Numbered from the stretch's first letter, positions 24,281-33,771 are shown. The stretch is DNA of 39,416 nucleotides from Clostridiales bacterium (GCA_902812875.1 CADDZV010000010.1:1-39416), one strand, 5' to 3'. Numbers and translations are program-made. The notes: a model not told the origin generated them from the letters alone.

Positions 24281-24844
24281 CTATGGCAACTCAATAGTTC
24301 GATACTTGGCCGTACCTTCCTCGTAAGCGTCGGCGCCGTAGATGTCGTTCACCACGATGGCGGGGAAATTCTCTACGCGCAACCGCCGGACCGCCTCTGT
24401 GCCGAGGTCCTCCCACGCCACTAGCTCAACCTCGCGTATGCTGCGGGCAATGAGAGCACCGGCCCCTCCCACGGCGGCCATGTATACGGCCTTGTAGGTT
24501 TTGATAGCTTCCTTGACCTCCCGCGACCGCAACCCCTTGCCGATCATGCCCTTCAGCCCTGCCGCCAGGAGGGCAGGCGTGAACTTGTCCATGCGCCCGC
24601 TGGTGGTCGGGCCGGCAGAACCAATCACCCGGCCTGGCTTGGCCGGCGCCGGGCCCACGTAGTAAATCACTTGGCCCACGATGTCAAAAGGCAGCGGTTT
24701 GCCTTCGGAAAGTAGCTCAAACATGCGCTGGTGGGCAGAGTCTCTGGCCGTATACACATACCCGGTGAGATAGACCCGGTCGCCGGCACGAAGCGCGGCC
24801 ACGGCTTCGTCATTAAGAGGCGTCGTCAGGTAATGCTCTTTCAT
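24281..24844 (-). CDS. Class I fumarase, beta subunit (C-terminal domain)
   Basis: A 187-residue beta subunit of the heterodimeric 4Fe-4S fumarase (FumB-like/TtdB-like). It has GDRVYLTGYVYTARDSAHQRM, YYVGPAPAKPG, GPTTSGRMDKFTP and GKGLRSREV, which form the swivel domain that completes the active site. The class also includes L(+)-tartrate dehydratase, but the neighbouring malate dehydrogenase and malic enzyme favour fumarate hydration to malate. ATG at 24844 overlaps the alpha stop (ATGA), so the two subunits are made together. Length is normal. Confidence 0.9.
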   Translation of the reverse strand: MKEHYLTTPLNDEAVAALRAGDRVYLTGYVYTARDSAHQRMFELLSEGKPLPFDIVGQVIYYVGPAPAKPGRVIGSAGPTTSGRMDKFTPALLAAGLKGMIGKGLRSREVKEAIKTYKAVYMAAVGGAGALIARSIREVELVAWEDLGTEAVRRLRVENFPAIVVNDIYGADAYEEGTAKYRTIELP

Positions 24845-25704
24845 ATTACCGCCTCCTTGTGCCGCGCCGCATGGCACTGGATGTTCACCGCGACCGGGAA
24901 GGAGGCAATGTGACGCGGCGCCACTTCTACCGCACACCACAGGGCAGTGACCTTGCCCCCGAGGCCCATCGGACCGATGCCCAACTGGTTAATCTTCCCG
25001 AGCAGCTCTTTTTCAAGGTCTGCAATCTCCGGCAGGGCGTTGTACTGGCCCACCGGCCGCAGGAGAGCCTTTTTGGCCAAGTACGCCACATGCTCAAAGT
25101 TCCCGCCAATGCCCACGCCCACAATTACGGGCGGGCAAGGGTTGGAACCACCCTTGGACACTGTCTCCAGCACGAACCGGCGTACACCATCGAGCCCGTC
25201 CGCAGGCACCATCATCTTCAGGGCGGACATGTTCTCGCTGCCGCCGCCCTTTGGGGCCACCACGATGTGGATCTTGTCTCCAGGCACAATGTTGAGGTGC
25301 AGGATCGCCGGCGTATTATCGTTGGTGTTCTTGCCCCTGACGGGTGGAAAAACCACCGACTTCCGCAGGTAGCCTTCCGTGTAGCCTTTACGCACCCCCT
25401 CGTTGACCGCCTCCCGCAAGTCGCCCCCCACGAGGTGCACGTCCTGGCCGATATCGATAAAAACGACGGCCAAGCCCGTGTCCTGGCAGATAGGTGCCTG
25501 CTCGGTGCGGGCGATCTGTTGGTTTTCCAGGATTTCGTCCAGGATAGCCTGTCCGGTGGCCGACTCCTCAGCCTGCCGGCCGGATTGTAACGCGGCCAGG
25601 ACATCCTCCGGCAAGAAGTAGTTGGCTTCTTGGGAGAGCCTGGCGATCGTCTCGGAGATTTCGCTGACGTTAACTTCCCGCAAGGTCTTCGCCTCGCTTG
25701 TCAC
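24841..25704 (-). CDS. Class I fumarase, alpha subunit (4Fe-4S)
   Basis: A 287-residue alpha subunit of iron-sulfur fumarase. Three cysteines likely binding the 4Fe-4S cluster are visible: [27 protein letters not shown] and TALWCAVEV. The end is conserved ([13 protein letters not shown]). It hydrates fumarate to malate together with the beta subunit and is oxygen-sensitive, consistent with anaerobic life. GTG at 25704 overlaps the mdh TGA. It sits between mdh and fumarase beta in a TCA-type operon; tartrate dehydratase is a less likely alternative. Confidence 0.92.
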   Translation of the reverse strand: MTSEAKTLREVNVSEISETIARLSQEANYFLPEDVLAALQSGRQAEESATGQAILDEILENQQIARTEQAPICQDTGLAVVFIDIGQDVHLVGGDLREAVNEGVRKGYTEGYLRKSVVFPPVRGKNTNDNTPAILHLNIVPGDKIHIVVAPKGGGSENMSALKMMVPADGLDGVRRFVLETVSKGGSNPCPPVIVGVGIGGNFEHVAYLAKKALLRPVGQYNALPEIADLEKELLGKINQLGIGPMGLGGKVTALWCAVEVAPRHIASFPVAVNIQCHAARHKEAVI

Positions 25705-26633
25705 AGGCCCAGTTTAAGCGTGGGGCCGCGCACGGCCTCGGCGGATATATCAAAGGCCTTCTTTTCCTCCGGCGTAAGGTCAAGTTCGATGACCTTCTCG
25801 ACGCCGTTGGCACCAATGATCGCCGGCACGCCCATGAAAATGCCGCTCTGGCCGTACTCCCCTTCCAGGTAGGCGGCCACCGGCAGGATCCGCTTCTCGT
25901 CGTGCAGCACGGCCTTCACCATGGTAGCGATCGAGGCACCCGGAGCATACCACGCGCTCGTCCCGAGGAGATCGACGATCTCGCCGCCGCCCTTGCGGGT
26001 GCGCTCCACAATCTGGTCAATGGTCTCCTTGGGCAGAAGCTTTTCGATCGGGATGCCGCCGGCGTACGAGTAGCGGACGAGCGGGACCATCGTATCCCCG
26101 TGCCCGCCCAGCACGAAGGCAGACGTATCTTCCACGGAAATCCCCAGGGCCTGGGCGATGAACAGGCGGAAACGGGTGGAATCGAGCACCCCGGAAAGTC
26201 CCATGACGCGGTTCTTCGGGAACCCGGAGTTCTTCAAGGCCACGTAGCACATGACGTCGAGAGGGTTCGTTACCACGATGATGACGGCATCGGGAGAATA
26301 CTTGACTGCTTCCCGGGTCACTGCCCCCACGATCCCGGAGTTGACGTTCACGAGGTCATCCCGGCTCATTCCTGGTTTGCGGGCCGAACCGGCCGTGATG
26401 ACGATGACATCCGAGCCGGCGCTGGGAGCGTAATCATTGGTTCCAGTGATCTTGCTGTTGATGCCTTCCACCGGGTTAAGCTCCATGAGGTCCAGCGCCT
26501 TGCCCTGGGGAAGCCCCTGAATCACATCGACTAGTACCACATCGCCGAGTTCCTTGGCGGCCACGTATTGGGCCACGGTCGCCCCTACCGCCCCGGCACC
26601 TACAACAGTGATCTTGGGACGCTTGACCGGCAT
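25701..26633 (-). CDS. mdh: Malate dehydrogenase (LDH-like type)
   Basis: A 310-residue NAD-dependent malate dehydrogenase of the LDH-like family. It has the NAD motif [39 protein letters not shown] with the substrate-binding Arg in this mobile loop, VVTNPLDVM, and the catalytic His in [10 protein letters not shown]. In the mobile loop Arg rather than Gln favours malate over lactate. The ATG at 26633 is chosen because GGGGGC lies about 8 nt upstream; the open frame extends to 26675. It overlaps the fumarase alpha start by 4 bp and lies 52 nt after fixX. Confidence 0.95.
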   Translation of the reverse strand: MPVKRPKITVVGAGAVGATVAQYVAAKELGDVVLVDVIQGLPQGKALDLMELNPVEGINSKITGTNDYAPSAGSDVIVITAGSARKPGMSRDDLVNVNSGIVGAVTREAVKYSPDAVIIVVTNPLDVMCYVALKNSGFPKNRVMGLSGVLDSTRFRLFIAQALGISVEDTSAFVLGGHGDTMVPLVRYSYAGGIPIEKLLPKETIDQIVERTRKGGGEIVDLLGTSAWYAPGASIATMVKAVLHDEKRILPVAAYLEGEYGQSGIFMGVPAIIGANGVEKVIELDLTPEEKKAFDISAEAVRGPTLKLGL

Positions 26634-26685
26634 ATCACGATGCCCCCTTCGGTTATGGATAATTTGAAACGGCACTTACCCGGGA

Positions 26686-26982
26686 CTAACCGTATTTGTA
26701 GCTGACGCCAAAGCCGCCCCGCGGGTACCGCCAGGAGATGTTCCCGGGCGGGCAGCCGATGCGGCAAGCACCGCACTCCACGCAGCCTTCGTAACTCACC
26801 GTGATGCGGTTGTCTTCCCATTCGTACACGTGCGCCGGGCAGAAAGTGGTGCACGGCTTGGTCTCGCAGTCCAGGCACACCTGGGGATCCTTGATTACCA
26901 GGTGGGACTCCTTGTCCGCCTTGAACCGTATGAGATACAGCCTGTCTTCTATCGTCATCCTGGGGATAGTGGCCGCAGCCAT
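26686..26982 (-). CDS. fixX: Ferredoxin-like protein FixX
   Basis: A 98-residue ferredoxin-like protein. It has CLDCETKPCTTFCP and the cluster motif CVECGACRIGCP, with eight Cys in all, and the VYEWEDNRITVSYEGC segment typical of FixX. FixX transfers electrons within the FixABCX complex between the ETF-QO part (FixC) and a partner. It is 13 nt after fixC, with GAGGAG upstream. The C-terminal tail YPRGGFGVSYKYG is also characteristic of the family. Confidence 0.95.
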   Translation of the reverse strand: MAAATIPRMTIEDRLYLIRFKADKESHLVIKDPQVCLDCETKPCTTFCPAHVYEWEDNRITVSYEGCVECGACRIGCPPGNISWRYPRGGFGVSYKYG

Positions 26983-26995
26983 GAACTCAACTCCT

Positions 26996-28294
26996 CTATT
27001 TCATGTTCTTGTACAAACCGTAAAAGTCCCGGCCAATCCTCCACAGCGACCGCTTTTGCTTCACCCGGTCCATAATGCGGCGGATCTTTTCGCGCTTGGA
27101 CGCCCCGTCTACGAGGAAAAACTCGTGCAGGGCCATGTCCGCGAGCTCAGGATAAAGCGAAAGGAAATGCTGGTTGTGCTCGAGGTATTTGGTCGTGTTA
27201 CGGAACTGGTGCAAGTCCTGCAACACAAACGACTTCTCGAGACGACGCTGGTATTCGCTCAGGGTATTCACCGAGAAGTCGTTGCGGTCTTTGGCCAGCT
27301 TGGCCACCTCGCCGGCGATCCGTCCGGACTCCATAGCCATGTTGGAACCTTCCCGGGTAAGAGCGTTTACCATCTGGGCCGCGTCGCCGCAGATCATGAA
27401 GCCATTGCCATAGAGCGGCGGCATCGCGTCCACACCGCCCTCGGGAATGAGGTGGGCCATATACTCTTTGGTCTCGCCGCCCTTGAGTAGGGCCGCTACC
27501 ATGGGGTGGCTCTTGAATTCGTCCAGGAGATCATACGGGTGCAAACCGGACTTGACCAGGTCGGCCAGCATCACGCCCAGTCCCACGGACAGCGATTCGT
27601 TGTTAGTGTAGACAAAGGCGTTGCCCACCATGCCGTTGGTCACCTGGCCAAAGAACTCATAGGTGACACCCTGCCCGGATTCGATGTTGAACCGGTCTTC
27701 GATGACTTCCTTCGGCAGGGCGATGATCTCTTTCACCGCCAGGGCGACCTGGTCGGGCTTCCATTCGGGGTGGAAACCGGCCTGCTTCGCCAAAAGCGAG
27801 TTCACACCGTCTGCAATGATGACCACGTCCGCATACAGATCACCCTCTTCGCGGTCCGTGCGGATACCGATGACCTTACCGTTTTCGCGGATGAGCTCGC
27901 GCGCCACGGTCTCCGTGATGATAAAGGCCCCCGCGGCTTCCGCCTGCTCGGCGAACCATTTGTCAAACTTGGCCCGCAGCACGGTGAAGTTGTTGGGAGG
28001 ATCATTGGCGTACTGGGGATTGCGGTAACCGATCGAGACGGCACTTTCGCCGTGGACAAGGAAATATCGCTGCTCGATGATGCGGCGCTCGAGGGGGGCG
28101 TTCTTCCAGAACTCGGGGATCAAGGAAGACATCATGTCCGCGTAAAGAACACCGCCCATGACGTTTTTGGCCCCCGGGTAGTCTCCCCGCTCGACCACTA
28201 CCACATCGAGCCCAGCCTTCGCCGCCGTAAGGGCGGCCGCCGTACCGGCTGGACCTGCACCTACCACAATGACGTCAAACTTCTCCTCTGCCAA
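26996..28294 (-). CDS. fixC: Electron-transfer flavoprotein:quinone oxidoreductase FixC
   Basis: A 432-residue FAD-dependent ETF-quinone oxidoreductase of the FixC group. FAD-binding motifs are VVGAGPAGTAAALTAAKAG at the N-terminus, VVVERGDYPGAKN, and GDAAQMVNALTREGSNMAME near residue 300. It passes electrons from FixAB to menaquinone and participates in flavin-based electron bifurcation that reduces ferredoxin from NADH. The TTG start at 28294 has GGAGG 8 nt upstream. It lies 28 nt after fixB and before fixX. The matching menaquinone genes are nearby. Confidence 0.95.
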   Translation of the reverse strand: MAEEKFDVIVVGAGPAGTAAALTAAKAGLDVVVVERGDYPGAKNVMGGVLYADMMSSLIPEFWKNAPLERRIIEQRYFLVHGESAVSIGYRNPQYANDPPNNFTVLRAKFDKWFAEQAEAAGAFIITETVARELIRENGKVIGIRTDREEGDLYADVVIIADGVNSLLAKQAGFHPEWKPDQVALAVKEIIALPKEVIEDRFNIESGQGVTYEFFGQVTNGMVGNAFVYTNNESLSVGLGVMLADLVKSGLHPYDLLDEFKSHPMVAALLKGGETKEYMAHLIPEGGVDAMPPLYGNGFMICGDAAQMVNALTREGSNMAMESGRIAGEVAKLAKDRNDFSVNTLSEYQRRLEKSFVLQDLHQFRNTTKYLEHNQHFLSLYPELADMALHEFFLVDGASKREKIRRIMDRVKQKRSLWRIGRDFYGLYKNMK

Positions 28295-28322
28295 GCCTCG
28301 GGCCTCCTCTCGGACCCTTGTA

Positions 28323-29414
28323 CTATTCTCCTGCCGCGGCGCCGCGGTCCTGCGCCCCGGTTTGTGCTTTTAAGGCCCCGACGAGCTCTGCCGCCGTGGG
28401 CTTGCGGTTGCCGAAAATCTGGCGGAAAGCCTTGGTCAACGCCGGCACGACTTCAAAAAGGTCCCCCACAATGCCGTAGTCTGCCACTTTGAAGATGGGA
28501 GCATTGGGATCCCGGTTAATGGCCACGATCACATCGGACGTTTGCATACCGGCCAAATGCTGGATGGCCCCCGAGATGCCTACGGCAAAATAAATCTTGG
28601 GGCGCACGGTGGTGCCGGTCTGACCCACCTGCCGTTCCCGCGGCATCCATCCGGCGTCCACAGCCGCCCGGGACGCCCCGACCGTGCCGCCCAGCACCTC
28701 CGCCAGTTCCTCCAGGATGCGGAAATTCTCCGGCCCGCCCATGCCGCGGCCGCCGGACACGATGATGTCCGCGTCTTCGAGACGGATGCGGGTACCGGTC
28801 GCCGGGATAAATTCCACCAGCTTGGCCTTGATCTCCTCTTCACCGAAGGAGGGGGCTTCTTCCACGATGTCTCCCTGCCGCGCCGGGTCAGGTTTGGGCA
28901 GCTCGAATACCCGCGGCCGCACAGTGGCCATTTGCGGGCGCCGCGTCTTGCAGAGAATGGTGGCCATCTGCTTGCCGTTGAATGCAGGCCGCGTGGCCAA
29001 AAGAAGCCGCTGCGAGACATCCACGTCCAGCACCGTGCAGTCCGCCGTGAGACCAGTCTTGAGGGTCGTCGCCACGGAACCGGCCAGGTCGCGGCCGAGG
29101 TTGGTGGCGCCGATCAGCACAATTTCCGGATGATGCCGCTCGATGAGCTCGGTGAGGGCACGGGCATAAGGTTCTGTGCGGTACTCGGCCAGCACTTCCG
29201 CGTCGACCAGGTACACGAGGTCGGCCCCGTAGGTGATGGCCTCTTGGGCAATGTGCCGGACCTGGTGGCCCAGCACCACGGCGACAAGCTGCGTCTGCAG
29301 CGCGTCGGCCAGCTGCCGACCGCGGCCCATGAGCTCCCACGCCACGCGATTCGGCTTGCCACGCCGCTGCTCAACGAACACCCACAACCCGCGCGCTTCT
29401 TCTTGTTCGGCCAT
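28323..29414 (-). CDS. fixB: Electron transfer flavoprotein alpha subunit FixB
   Basis: A 363-residue ETF alpha subunit of the Fix group. The N-terminal domain has [12 protein letters not shown] and [16 protein letters not shown]; the C-terminal FAD domain has [35 protein letters not shown], and [12 protein letters not shown], all conserved for FAD binding. Together with FixA it forms the bifurcating electron transfer flavoprotein that takes electrons from NADH. Its ATG overlaps the fixA stop by one base, so both are translationally coupled. Confidence 0.95.
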   Translation of the reverse strand: MAEQEEARGLWVFVEQRRGKPNRVAWELMGRGRQLADALQTQLVAVVLGHQVRHIAQEAITYGADLVYLVDAEVLAEYRTEPYARALTELIERHHPEIVLIGATNLGRDLAGSVATTLKTGLTADCTVLDVDVSQRLLLATRPAFNGKQMATILCKTRRPQMATVRPRVFELPKPDPARQGDIVEEAPSFGEEEIKAKLVEFIPATGTRIRLEDADIIVSGGRGMGGPENFRILEELAEVLGGTVGASRAAVDAGWMPRERQVGQTGTTVRPKIYFAVGISGAIQHLAGMQTSDVIVAINRDPNAPIFKVADYGIVGDLFEVVPALTKAFRQIFGNRKPTAAELVGALKAQTGAQDRGAAAGE

Positions 29415-30232
29415 TACCCCAACCTCCCCGCGAACACATCCAGGTGGCTGAGTTTCTCAGCCAAGGCGGCCGCCTGTGCGGCCACATCACCTTCGAACAG
29501 CTGCAGGTGCCGGTCTGGGGGCGAAGGCACGAAGCTCTTGGATACCACGGTTGGCGAGCCCTTCAAGCCGCACTGGTTCGGGTCCGCTCCAATCGTGTCT
29601 TTCGTCCACACCTCAATCTCCTGCCGCGCCGCCCGCAGCAAATCAGGCATGGTCGCGTAACGCACTTCGTTGATTTCTTTTTCGACCGTCAAAAGGGCGG
29701 GCAGCTTCGTGCGGACGACCTCGATACCGTCTTCCACGACGCGGCGGACTTGGATCTCACCCTTCTCCGGGTCGATCTCATCCACCTTGATGACGTAGGT
29801 GAGCTGCTCGAAGCCAAGCCGCCGCGCGACACCCGGCCCTACCTGGCCGGTGTCGCCATCGATAGCCTGGCGGCCGCAGAAGACCAGGTCGACCGGTTCT
29901 GTCTCCATGATCTTCTGAATCGTCGTCGCCAGGGCGTAAGACGTGGCCAAGGTATCGGCGCCGGCAAAGGCACGGTCCGTGAGGAGGATGGCTCGATCGG
30001 CGCCAAACGACAGGCATTTTCGCAGGGCTTCTTTGGCCTGGGGAGGACCCATGGTGATGACCGTAACCTTGCCGCCGAGGCGTTCACGCCAGCGCACGGC
30101 TTCTTCTACCGCGTTGGCGTCGTAGGGGTTGAGAATGGAGGGAACCCCGGCACGAATCATGGTGTTGGTCTTGGGGTCGATCCGTACCTCGGTGGTGTCG
30201 GGGACTTGCTTGATCAGAACAACTGCATGCAC
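29414..30232 (-). CDS. fixA: Electron transfer flavoprotein beta subunit FixA
   Basis: A 272-residue ETF beta subunit. It has VVLIKQVPDTTEVRI at the N-terminus, NPYDANAVEEAVRW, VTVITMGPPQAKEALR, and FCGRQAIDGDTGQVGPGVA, typical of AMP/FAD-binding FixA. GTG at 30232 is chosen because GGGGGG lies 8 nt upstream and homologues start at this residue; the longer open frame is promoter and leader. It opens the fixABCX-mdh-fum-mae-suc-tna gene run. A consensus promoter lies 50-80 bp upstream. Confidence 0.95.
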   Translation of the reverse strand: MHAVVLIKQVPDTTEVRIDPKTNTMIRAGVPSILNPYDANAVEEAVRWRERLGGKVTVITMGPPQAKEALRKCLSFGADRAILLTDRAFAGADTLATSYALATTIQKIMETEPVDLVFCGRQAIDGDTGQVGPGVARRLGFEQLTYVIKVDEIDPEKGEIQVRRVVEDGIEVVRTKLPALLTVEKEINEVRYATMPDLLRAARQEIEVWTKDTIGADPNQCGLKGSPTVVSKSFVPSPPDRHLQLFEGDVAAQAAALAEKLSHLDVFAGRLG

Positions 30233-30281
30233 AAGATCTGCCCCCCGCGTTTTGCTCCGAAATTCACAAACACCACGGGAA

Positions 30282-30310
30282 ATTATATGCAGCGACCGGT
30301 TTGCTGTCAA
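30282..30310 (-). promoter_or_regulatory. Consensus sigma-A promoter of the fix-TCA operon
   Basis: On the minus strand the sequence has TTGACA (30305-30310), a 17-bp spacer, and TATAAT (30282-30287), i.e. both hexamers are perfect. Downstream, at 30263-30270, TTTGTGAA resembles one half of a Rex box (TTGTGAA-N4-TTCACAA), but the second half is poor. Confidence 0.8.
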
Positions 30311-30352
30311 AATGCGTGGACTCTATTTGGCCGTACAGTCGCGGGCGATTTC

Positions 30353-31129
30353 TCAGAGATGCCGCCATGGGCAGGCACTGGTCTCGACAAAGTCCAATAT
30401 TACATACAGTACAAGTCCCAGAAGTCCCATACCAATAATCCCGCCAAAAAGGTCTTTGTAAGCCAGGCGCGACCAGGCGTCAATGAGATAGTAGCCGATG
30501 CCACGTTCAGTCACAAACGTTTCGGTGAGAAACAATACTGACACCGCGGTTCCTACGCTGATCCGTAGCGCGGTGAAGATATCGGGGAGCGAACCGGGGA
30601 TGATGACATGCCGGTATATATCCCATTCGCTTGCTCCCAGGGAGCGCACCGAATCCACTAGCTGGCTCGGAACGGCCCGGGCGGCATCCCGCGCCGACAC
30701 GAGGATCTGGAAAAACACGATGATGCCGATCAAAAAAACCTTGGAAAGGTCCCCAACGCCGAGGATGATAATGACAACCGGCAAAAATGCCACCTTTGGC
30801 AGTGGATAAAGTATGTATAGGAGCGGGGCCAATAGCCTGTCCAGGGCCGGCTGACGGCCGAGCCACAGTCCGAGCGGTACGCCGAGCACAAACGCCCACC
30901 CAATGGACAACAAGACCCGCATCGTGCTGACTGCCAGGTGGGTTGCCATCCCGTGCCGGAAGGCGGTGAAAAACGACCACACCGCCGGCAGCGGGGGGGG
31001 AAGTGCCGGGCTGTGGACGGCCCAGGACAAAAGCTGCCACCCGCCTCCCAATACCGCGGCGGCCACCGCGAACGGAATCAACCCATCTACTAACGCGGGC
31101 TTGCGCTTGGCTGTCATGGCAAGACTCAC
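30353..31129 (-). CDS. ABC importer permease, NitT/TauT family
   Basis: A 258-residue binding-protein-dependent permease with about six transmembrane helices. The EAA-type loop is seen in LVDSVRSLGASEWDIYRHVIIPGS (EAA motif form), which couples to the ATPase. It belongs to the SsuC/TauC/NrtB group. It is the last gene of the ubiD-ubiA-ABC operon. GTG at 31129 is used; an ATG 12 nt in is also possible. The imported molecule is unknown; neither the binding protein nor operon contents point to sulfonates. Confidence 0.88.
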   Translation of the reverse strand: MSLAMTAKRKPALVDGLIPFAVAAAVLGGGWQLLSWAVHSPALPPPLPAVWSFFTAFRHGMATHLAVSTMRVLLSIGWAFVLGVPLGLWLGRQPALDRLLAPLLYILYPLPKVAFLPVVIIILGVGDLSKVFLIGIIVFFQILVSARDAARAVPSQLVDSVRSLGASEWDIYRHVIIPGSLPDIFTALRISVGTAVSVLFLTETFVTERGIGYYLIDAWSRLAYKDLFGGIIGMGLLGLVLYVILDFVETSACPWRHL

Positions 31130-31141
31130 CGCTCTTTCAAT

Positions 31142-31912
31142 TCATCCGGCTTGCGCCCGTGTGTGGCCGTTCTGCTCATAAAAAAGCTGCCGTACAGCCG
31201 AACAGCGTTGGTGGAAGACCGGGTGTTGCCTGTAGGCGTCCATGGTCATTTCCGGATTGTCGATGAATGCCACCGGCCGGCCGGGCCGCGGCGACATCAC
31301 CAGTATGTGACGTCCAAGAAACACCGCTTCCTCGATGCTGTGCGTCACGAGTACCATGGTCAGGCCGTCATGCTGCCAGATCTGCCGCACAAGGTCCTGC
31401 ATGTTCTCCCTGGTGAGGGCATCGAGCGCAGAAAAAGGCTCGTCCATCAGCAGCACGTCCGGTGCGGTCGCCAGCGACCTGGCAATGGCCACGCGCTGCC
31501 GCTGCCCCCCGGAAAGCGCGGCCGGAAAGGCCCGGCGGAACTCCCACAGGCCCATGGTTTCCAGCACCGTGCGCGTGCGGCGGGCCACCTCGTCCGGCGG
31601 ATAGTGCCGCAGCTGCAGGCCCAGTGCCACGTTGTCCCACACCCGCTTCCATGGCAAAAGGCCGTAGTCTTGCAGGATGAGGCTCGTGGCCGCCCGGCCG
31701 CGACGGGGGTCTTGGCCCCCGACCTCAACGCTCCCGGCCGTGGGCGCCAAAAGCCCCGCCAGGACGTACATGAGTGTCGTCTTGCCGCAGCCGGACGGCC
31801 CGATGATGCACAAGGAGTCTCCCCGGTCAAGCTCAAAACTTACCCGGTCCAGTGCTGCCACGGGCCGATCCTCTTGCCGGTAAACCACCGAGAGGTCGTG
31901 CACCCGAATCAT
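31142..31912 (-). CDS. ABC importer ATPase, NitT/TauT family
   Basis: A 256-residue nucleotide-binding subunit. The Walker A is GPSGCGKTT, Q-loop LILQDYGLLPW, signature LSGGQRQRVAIARS, Walker B VLLMDEPFSALD, and the switch His in LVTHS. It energises the NitT/TauT-type importer encoded on either side. ATG at 31912 is chosen because MIRVHDLSVVY is where homologues begin; the frame is open 72 nt upstream, into the preceding gene. It is 16 nt downstream of the binding-protein gene and upstream of the permease. Confidence 0.9.
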   Translation of the reverse strand: MIRVHDLSVVYRQEDRPVAALDRVSFELDRGDSLCIIGPSGCGKTTLMYVLAGLLAPTAGSVEVGGQDPRRGRAATSLILQDYGLLPWKRVWDNVALGLQLRHYPPDEVARRTRTVLETMGLWEFRRAFPAALSGGQRQRVAIARSLATAPDVLLMDEPFSALDALTRENMQDLVRQIWQHDGLTMVLVTHSIEEAVFLGRHILVMSPRPGRPVAFIDNPEMTMDAYRQHPVFHQRCSAVRQLFYEQNGHTRAQAG

Positions 31913-31928
31913 GGCGTTGGTTTCCGCG

Positions 31929-32888
31929 TCATTTGGTTGCAAACTCCGTGTCCACCAGCGTGTCGTAGGTGATGGCATTACCAATCAGCCCACGCCCCCG
32001 CATCCATTCCAACACCGGGTTCACCATGTCCGGTGTCGGCGGAGCGGCCTCAGGATATTGCTCTACCTGGTAGGTATTTGCCAGCTCAGCGGGCAGGGCC
32101 CCTTTGTCAACCAGGAGCGAGCGGTACGCGTTGGGATCACGGTTGATATCCTGTACCGCCTGGTTGTAGGCCCGGAGCATCCGCACGATCGCTTCTTTCT
32201 TGTTGGCAATCGCGTCGGCGCGTACCAGCACGATGGTCTGCGACAGGTTTTCGCCGTGCGTGTCGTCAATGACCAAATGTGCACCCTGCATCTGTGCCAG
32301 CGTTGCCACCGGGTCTGGCAGGGCTGCTGCCTGGACCTGCCCAGACATGAGGGCCTGCAACCGTTCCGGGATGGCGGCAATCAGCGTGGTGGCGATGTCC
32401 TGCGTACCGAACCCCTGGGACCGCAAAAGCCGATCCACGACGTAGTCCATGAGCGAATTGCGGGAAATGGCGATCGGCACGCCCTTGAGCTGGCTCACCG
32501 TGGTGATATTCGACTTCGGACTCGAGAGAATCGCAACCCGCCCCTGTGCGGGCGTGGCCCCGAGCACGACCGAGATAATCTTCACATCAAGCCCGCTCTG
32601 GGCCAGCTGGGCAGCGGCAACGATATCGCCCATGTAGCCGTCGATGGCCCCCGCTTGCAAAGCCGCATCGCGTTCCACCGCCGACCGGTAGGTCTGGAGG
32701 TTTACCGTTACACCTTGTTGCTGGAAATACCCTTTCTCGGCCGCCACATAAAACGGAAGCGAATCCTCTACCGGCAAAAGGCCAATGTTCAACGGCGTCG
32801 TGACCACCGCCTGGCGTCCGCATGCCGCCACTGCCACGGCCATTCCCAGGACCAACAAAATAACTACTGCCAGTTTTTTGCTTTTCAC
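31929..32888 (-). CDS. ABC importer substrate-binding lipoprotein (NMT1/ThiY-like fold)
   Basis: A 319-residue lipoprotein. The signal sequence is MKSKKLAVVILLVLGMAVAV with a VAAC lipobox. The mature domain (LNIGLLPVEDSLPFYVAAEK, then GYFQQQGVTVNL) belongs to the NMT1/SsuA-like binding proteins; it has the usual GAIDGYMGD and LMSGQVQAAALPDP segments. GTG at 32888 follows GGGGGG by 7 nt. It lies 22 nt after the UbiA-type prenyltransferase gene and before its own ATPase and permease, so it belongs to the menaquinone operon. The ligand is unknown; a hydroxybenzoate/naphthoate-type precursor is a hypothesis. Confidence 0.87.
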   Translation of the reverse strand: MKSKKLAVVILLVLGMAVAVAACGRQAVVTTPLNIGLLPVEDSLPFYVAAEKGYFQQQGVTVNLQTYRSAVERDAALQAGAIDGYMGDIVAAAQLAQSGLDVKIISVVLGATPAQGRVAILSSPKSNITTVSQLKGVPIAISRNSLMDYVVDRLLRSQGFGTQDIATTLIAAIPERLQALMSGQVQAAALPDPVATLAQMQGAHLVIDDTHGENLSQTIVLVRADAIANKKEAIVRMLRAYNQAVQDINRDPNAYRSLLVDKGALPAELANTYQVEQYPEAAPPTPDMVNPVLEWMRGRGLIGNAITYDTLVDTEFATK

Positions 32889-32910
32889 ACCGCATCCCCC
32901 CTAGGCGATT

Positions 32911-33771
32911 TCAATGCACCAACACGTCAAGAAGCGTGCCGGCGAACATTACCACGCTGATCCAGCCGTTCATATCGAAGAAAGCCCGGTTTACACGGGA
33001 AAGGTCGTCCGGACTGACCAGACGATGCTCGCTCCACAATAGCCAGGCCGCAGCCGCGAGACCAAGCCCGTAGAACCACCCAAGCCCAAGCCACCAGTAC
33101 AGCGAAACAAACAAAAGCAGCACCACCGCGTGCACCGCACGTGCCAGCGTAAGGGTGGCTTTTACTCCGAACCGGGCCGGAAAGGAGTACACGCCGTGCT
33201 GGCGATCAAAGTCGATGTCCATCAAGGCATAAAGAAGGTCGAACCCGCCGATCCACAGGCCGACCGCCACTCCGAGTATGACCGCCGGCAGATCCAGCCG
33301 CCCCCGCGCGGCGATCCACCCGCCCATCGGACCAAACGACTGTGCCAGGCCCAAAAAGGCATGGCACGCCCAAGTGAAACGTTTGGTGTAGGGGTAGATC
33401 ACAAAAGCCGCCACCGGAATAGGCGAAAGGTAAAGAGCCAGCCGGTTCAGCCCGGCTGCGGCCAACGCCAGGACAACCGTCGAGACAACGGCGAGGCCCA
33501 CCGCCTGCCCAAGTTTCACTTTGCCAGTCACCAGGGACCTGTCCCTGGTGCGCGGGTTGAGGGCATCGAGCTGCCGGTCAACGATGCGGTTGATCGACAT
33601 GGCGCTGGTACGGGCCGCGAACGCGGCAATGGTGACCAGCACCATCACCCGCCATCCGGGCAGCCCACCGGCCGCAAGGATTGCACCCATGTACACGAAA
33701 GGCAGGGCAAAGATGCTGTGCTCCCATCGCACGAATTCACCCAATGTGCGAAGAGACCCCAAGCCTTTCAC
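32911..33771 (-). CDS. mqnP: UbiA-family polyprenyltransferase (probable MqnP of the futalosine route)
   Basis: A 286-residue integral membrane prenyltransferase. The two Asp-rich motifs of the UbiA superfamily are present: NRIVDRQLDALNPRTRDR (motif 1, ~residues 62-79) and DLLYALMDIDFDRQHG (motif 2), with about eight or nine hydrophobic segments. It attaches a polyprenyl chain to an aromatic acceptor. With the adjacent UbiD gene and menG elsewhere in the window this fits MqnP, which prenylates dihydroxy-6-naphthoate; MenA or a 4-hydroxybenzoate prenyltransferase are alternatives. GTG at 33771 is selected because AGGGGAAG precedes it; an ATG 15 nt upstream is possible. Confidence 0.82.
   Translation of the reverse strand: MKGLGSLRTLGEFVRWEHSIFALPFVYMGAILAAGGLPGWRVMVLVTIAAFAARTSAMSINRIVDRQLDALNPRTRDRSLVTGKVKLGQAVGLAVVSTVVLALAAAGLNRLALYLSPIPVAAFVIYPYTKRFTWACHAFLGLAQSFGPMGGWIAARGRLDLPAVILGVAVGLWIGGFDLLYALMDIDFDRQHGVYSFPARFGVKATLTLARAVHAVVLLLFVSLYWWLGLGWFYGLGLAAAAWLLWSEHRLVSPDDLSRVNRAFFDMNGWISVVMFAGTLLDVLVH

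Noticed and set aside
29444-30541. 365-codon plus-strand frame over fixA
   Set aside because: Overlaps the consensus fixA promoter and an obvious ETF beta gene; no homology seen.
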